Positions 14,618-15,736 of a stretch of 15,736 nt of DNA are shown one piece after another; position 1 is the first letter of the stretch, and each line of letters opens with the position of its first letter. This stretch comes from Coriobacteriia bacterium (GTDB lineage Bacteria > Actinomycetota > Coriobacteriia > Anaerosomatales > JAUVQN01): the NCBI GenBank assembly GCA_030598125.1, contig JAUVQN010000008.1, positions 1 to 15,736 on the forward strand, read 5' to 3'. Under the pieces are notes generated by a model. The model searched no databases, was not told where the DNA came from, and was given only the letters and a program-made list of their open reading frames with translations. The translations under genes were made by a program, and so were the position numbers.

Positions 14618-15736
14618 CTACCAGCCCACGACCTCTTCACCCGTGCTCCACGAGCGGAGGCGCTCCACGCCGAGTTCGAGCCGTTCCATGGACGTGGCGT
14701 AGCTGAATCGGAGGAAGCCCTCACCTCCGGGACCGAAGTCCACACCGGGCGCGACCGCGACACCCGCCTCGTCGAGGAGCCGGTAGCTGAGCTCCAGCGA
14801 GTCCTCGCCCCACGCCTCCGCACGTGCGAACGCGTAGAAGGCGCCAGTGGGCTCCGAGTCGATCGCGAGGCCCAGCTCGCGCAGCGCGGGGACGAGATAG
14901 TCGCACCGCCTGTGATACTCCTCGCACATGGCGGCGACGGCCTCGCCGGCCTGCATGAGCGCCGCGACACCGGCGACCTGGACGAAGTGGTTCGCGCACA
15001 GGAAGAAGTTCTGCTGGATCCGCTCCGCCGGACGCACGAACTCGCGCGGCGCGATCAGGTATCCGAGCCGCCACCCGGTCATCGCGTACGCCTTCGAGAA
15101 GCCGTTGAGGACGAAGGCACGGTCGGTGGACTCGAGGATGGAGCGCGCATCGCCGCCGAAGTCGAGCCCGTGGTAGATCTCGTCGCTCGCGATCCAGATA
15201 CCCGCCTCCTCGGCGATCCTCCCCAGCTCCCGGAGATCGTCCGCGGCAAGCATCGTCCCCGTGGGGTTCGAGGGCGAGTTGATGATGATCGCCCTGGTCC
15301 GCGGCGTGACGGCCGCGCGCACCTCGTCGGCACGGAACCGGAACCCTTCCTCCGCTCGCACGGGCACGGGTACGGGCGTGCCGCCGAGGAAGCCTACGTA
15401 GTTCGGGTAGGCGGGGTAGCAGGGGTCGGAGACGATCACCTCGTCGCCGGGATCCAGCAGCGCACCGAAGAGCAGGAGCATCGCGGGCGACGTGCCCTGC
15501 GTGACGACGACGTCGGCCGGGTCGAGCGAGACTCCGTACCGGTCGTCGTAGTGCGCCGCGACGGCCTCGCGCAGGTCGGGAAGACCGAGCGACTGCGTGT
15601 ACCCGGTGTCTCCCGCCTCCAGGGCTGCCTCGGCAGCCTCCTTCACCACCCGAGGAGTCGAGAAGTCCGGGTCGCCGATCTCGAGCCTGACGACGTCGCG
15701 CCCGGCGTCGATCAGCTCCTTGGCGCGCGCGACGCC
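14618..15736 (-). CDS. Class I/II pyridoxal-phosphate aminotransferase, 5' end beyond window
   Basis: The frame is open to the window edge, so the gene is partial: 372 residues are visible, and only a short N-terminus seems missing. The first residues (GVARAKELIDAGRDVVRLEIGDPDF) hold the LxxGDPDF-TP motif typical of fold-type I aspartate/alanine-type aminotransferases. Other motifs are YTQSLGLPDLREAVA, INSPSNPTG (substrate Asn), SDEIYHGL (PLP-binding Asp and Tyr), NGFSKAYAMTGWRLGY with the Schiff-base Lys, and FLRFSYATS with the carboxylate-binding Arg. It transfers amino groups between an amino acid and a 2-oxo acid; substrate choice (Asp, Ala, aromatic, or LL-DAP type) cannot be settled here. 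The nuclease gene follows after 49 bases, but a shared function is unlikely. Confidence 0.93.
   Translation of the reverse strand, partial: GVARAKELIDAGRDVVRLEIGDPDFSTPRVVKEAAEAALEAGDTGYTQSLGLPDLREAVAAHYDDRYGVSLDPADVVVTQGTSPAMLLLFGALLDPGDEVIVSDPCYPAYPNYVGFLGGTPVPVPVRAEEGFRFRADEVRAAVTPRTRAIIINSPSNPTGTMLAADDLRELGRIAEEAGIWIASDEIYHGLDFGGDARSILESTDRAFVLNGFSKAYAMTGWRLGYLIAPREFVRPAERIQQNFFLCANHFVQVAGVAALMQAGEAVAAMCEEYHRRCDYLVPALRELGLAIDSEPTGAFYAFARAEAWGEDSLELSYRLLDEAGVAVAPGVDFGPGGEGFLRFSYATSMERLELGVERLRSWSTGEEVVGW

Noticed and set aside
15240..15258. Sigma-54-like GG-N10-GC match on the minus strand inside the aminotransferase gene
   Set aside because: Two mismatches in the -24 element, and it lies inside coding sequence with no gene start downstream. 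Treated as chance.

Overview
The window is about 15.7 kb of high-GC bacterial DNA with closely packed genes, frequent GTG/TTG starts, short 5' leaders with GGAGG-type ribosome binding sites, and many few-base overlaps. The gene content (TrkH, CsoR/CstR-family regulator, thioredoxin, DUF302, FmdB zinc ribbon, class I aminotransferase) and the GC-rich codon use suggest an anaerobic actinobacterium of the Coriobacteriia type. This is a low-confidence inference: there is no rRNA or other marker gene, and the presence of sigma-54 is unusual for Actinomycetota.

Layout. (a) 1-834, minus: a two-TM zinc-ribbon protein, a CopZ-like heavy-metal chaperone and the start of a membrane-anchored protein cut by the window edge. 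(b) 1051-3274, plus: a 51-residue one-TM protein, the potassium channel subunit TrkH, and an exported, membrane-anchored OB-fold protein. (c) 3287-7665, minus: an rpoN (sigma-54), sensor kinase, NtrC-type response regulator operon. (d) 7752-9615, minus: a CDF metal transporter overlapping an EamA exporter. (e) 9799-11179: a CsoR-family repressor on plus, converging on a minus-strand thioredoxin, FmdB, DUF302 operon. (f) 11285-12537, plus: a three-TM protein overlapping a ferrochelatase/CbiX-like protein. (g) 12584-15736, minus: an aminotransferase (cut by the window edge), a PD-(D/E)XK nuclease with an Fe-S signature and a PHP-domain phosphoesterase. The nuclease and the PHP gene each carry a single +1 frameshift.

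Two regulatory circuits can be read from the DNA. First, three sigma-54 type (-24/-12) promoters lie at sensible distances and in the right orientation. One is a perfect consensus in front of the zinc-ribbon/HMA operon. The second is divergent from it, in front of the trkH operon. The third is in front of rpoN itself. Two tandem dyads about two helical turns apart lie between the divergent pair and could be binding sites for the NtrC-type regulator encoded next door. The window may therefore hold a sigma-54 module together with part of its regulon, including rpoN autoregulation. Second, the thioredoxin operon has a consensus -35/-10 promoter whose spacer and -10 box are covered by a perfect CsoR-type operator. 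The CsoR-family protein encoded nearby keeps the two cysteines but lacks the copper-binding histidine, as in persulfide-sensing CstR. This suggests a sulfane-sulfur response rather than copper homeostasis.
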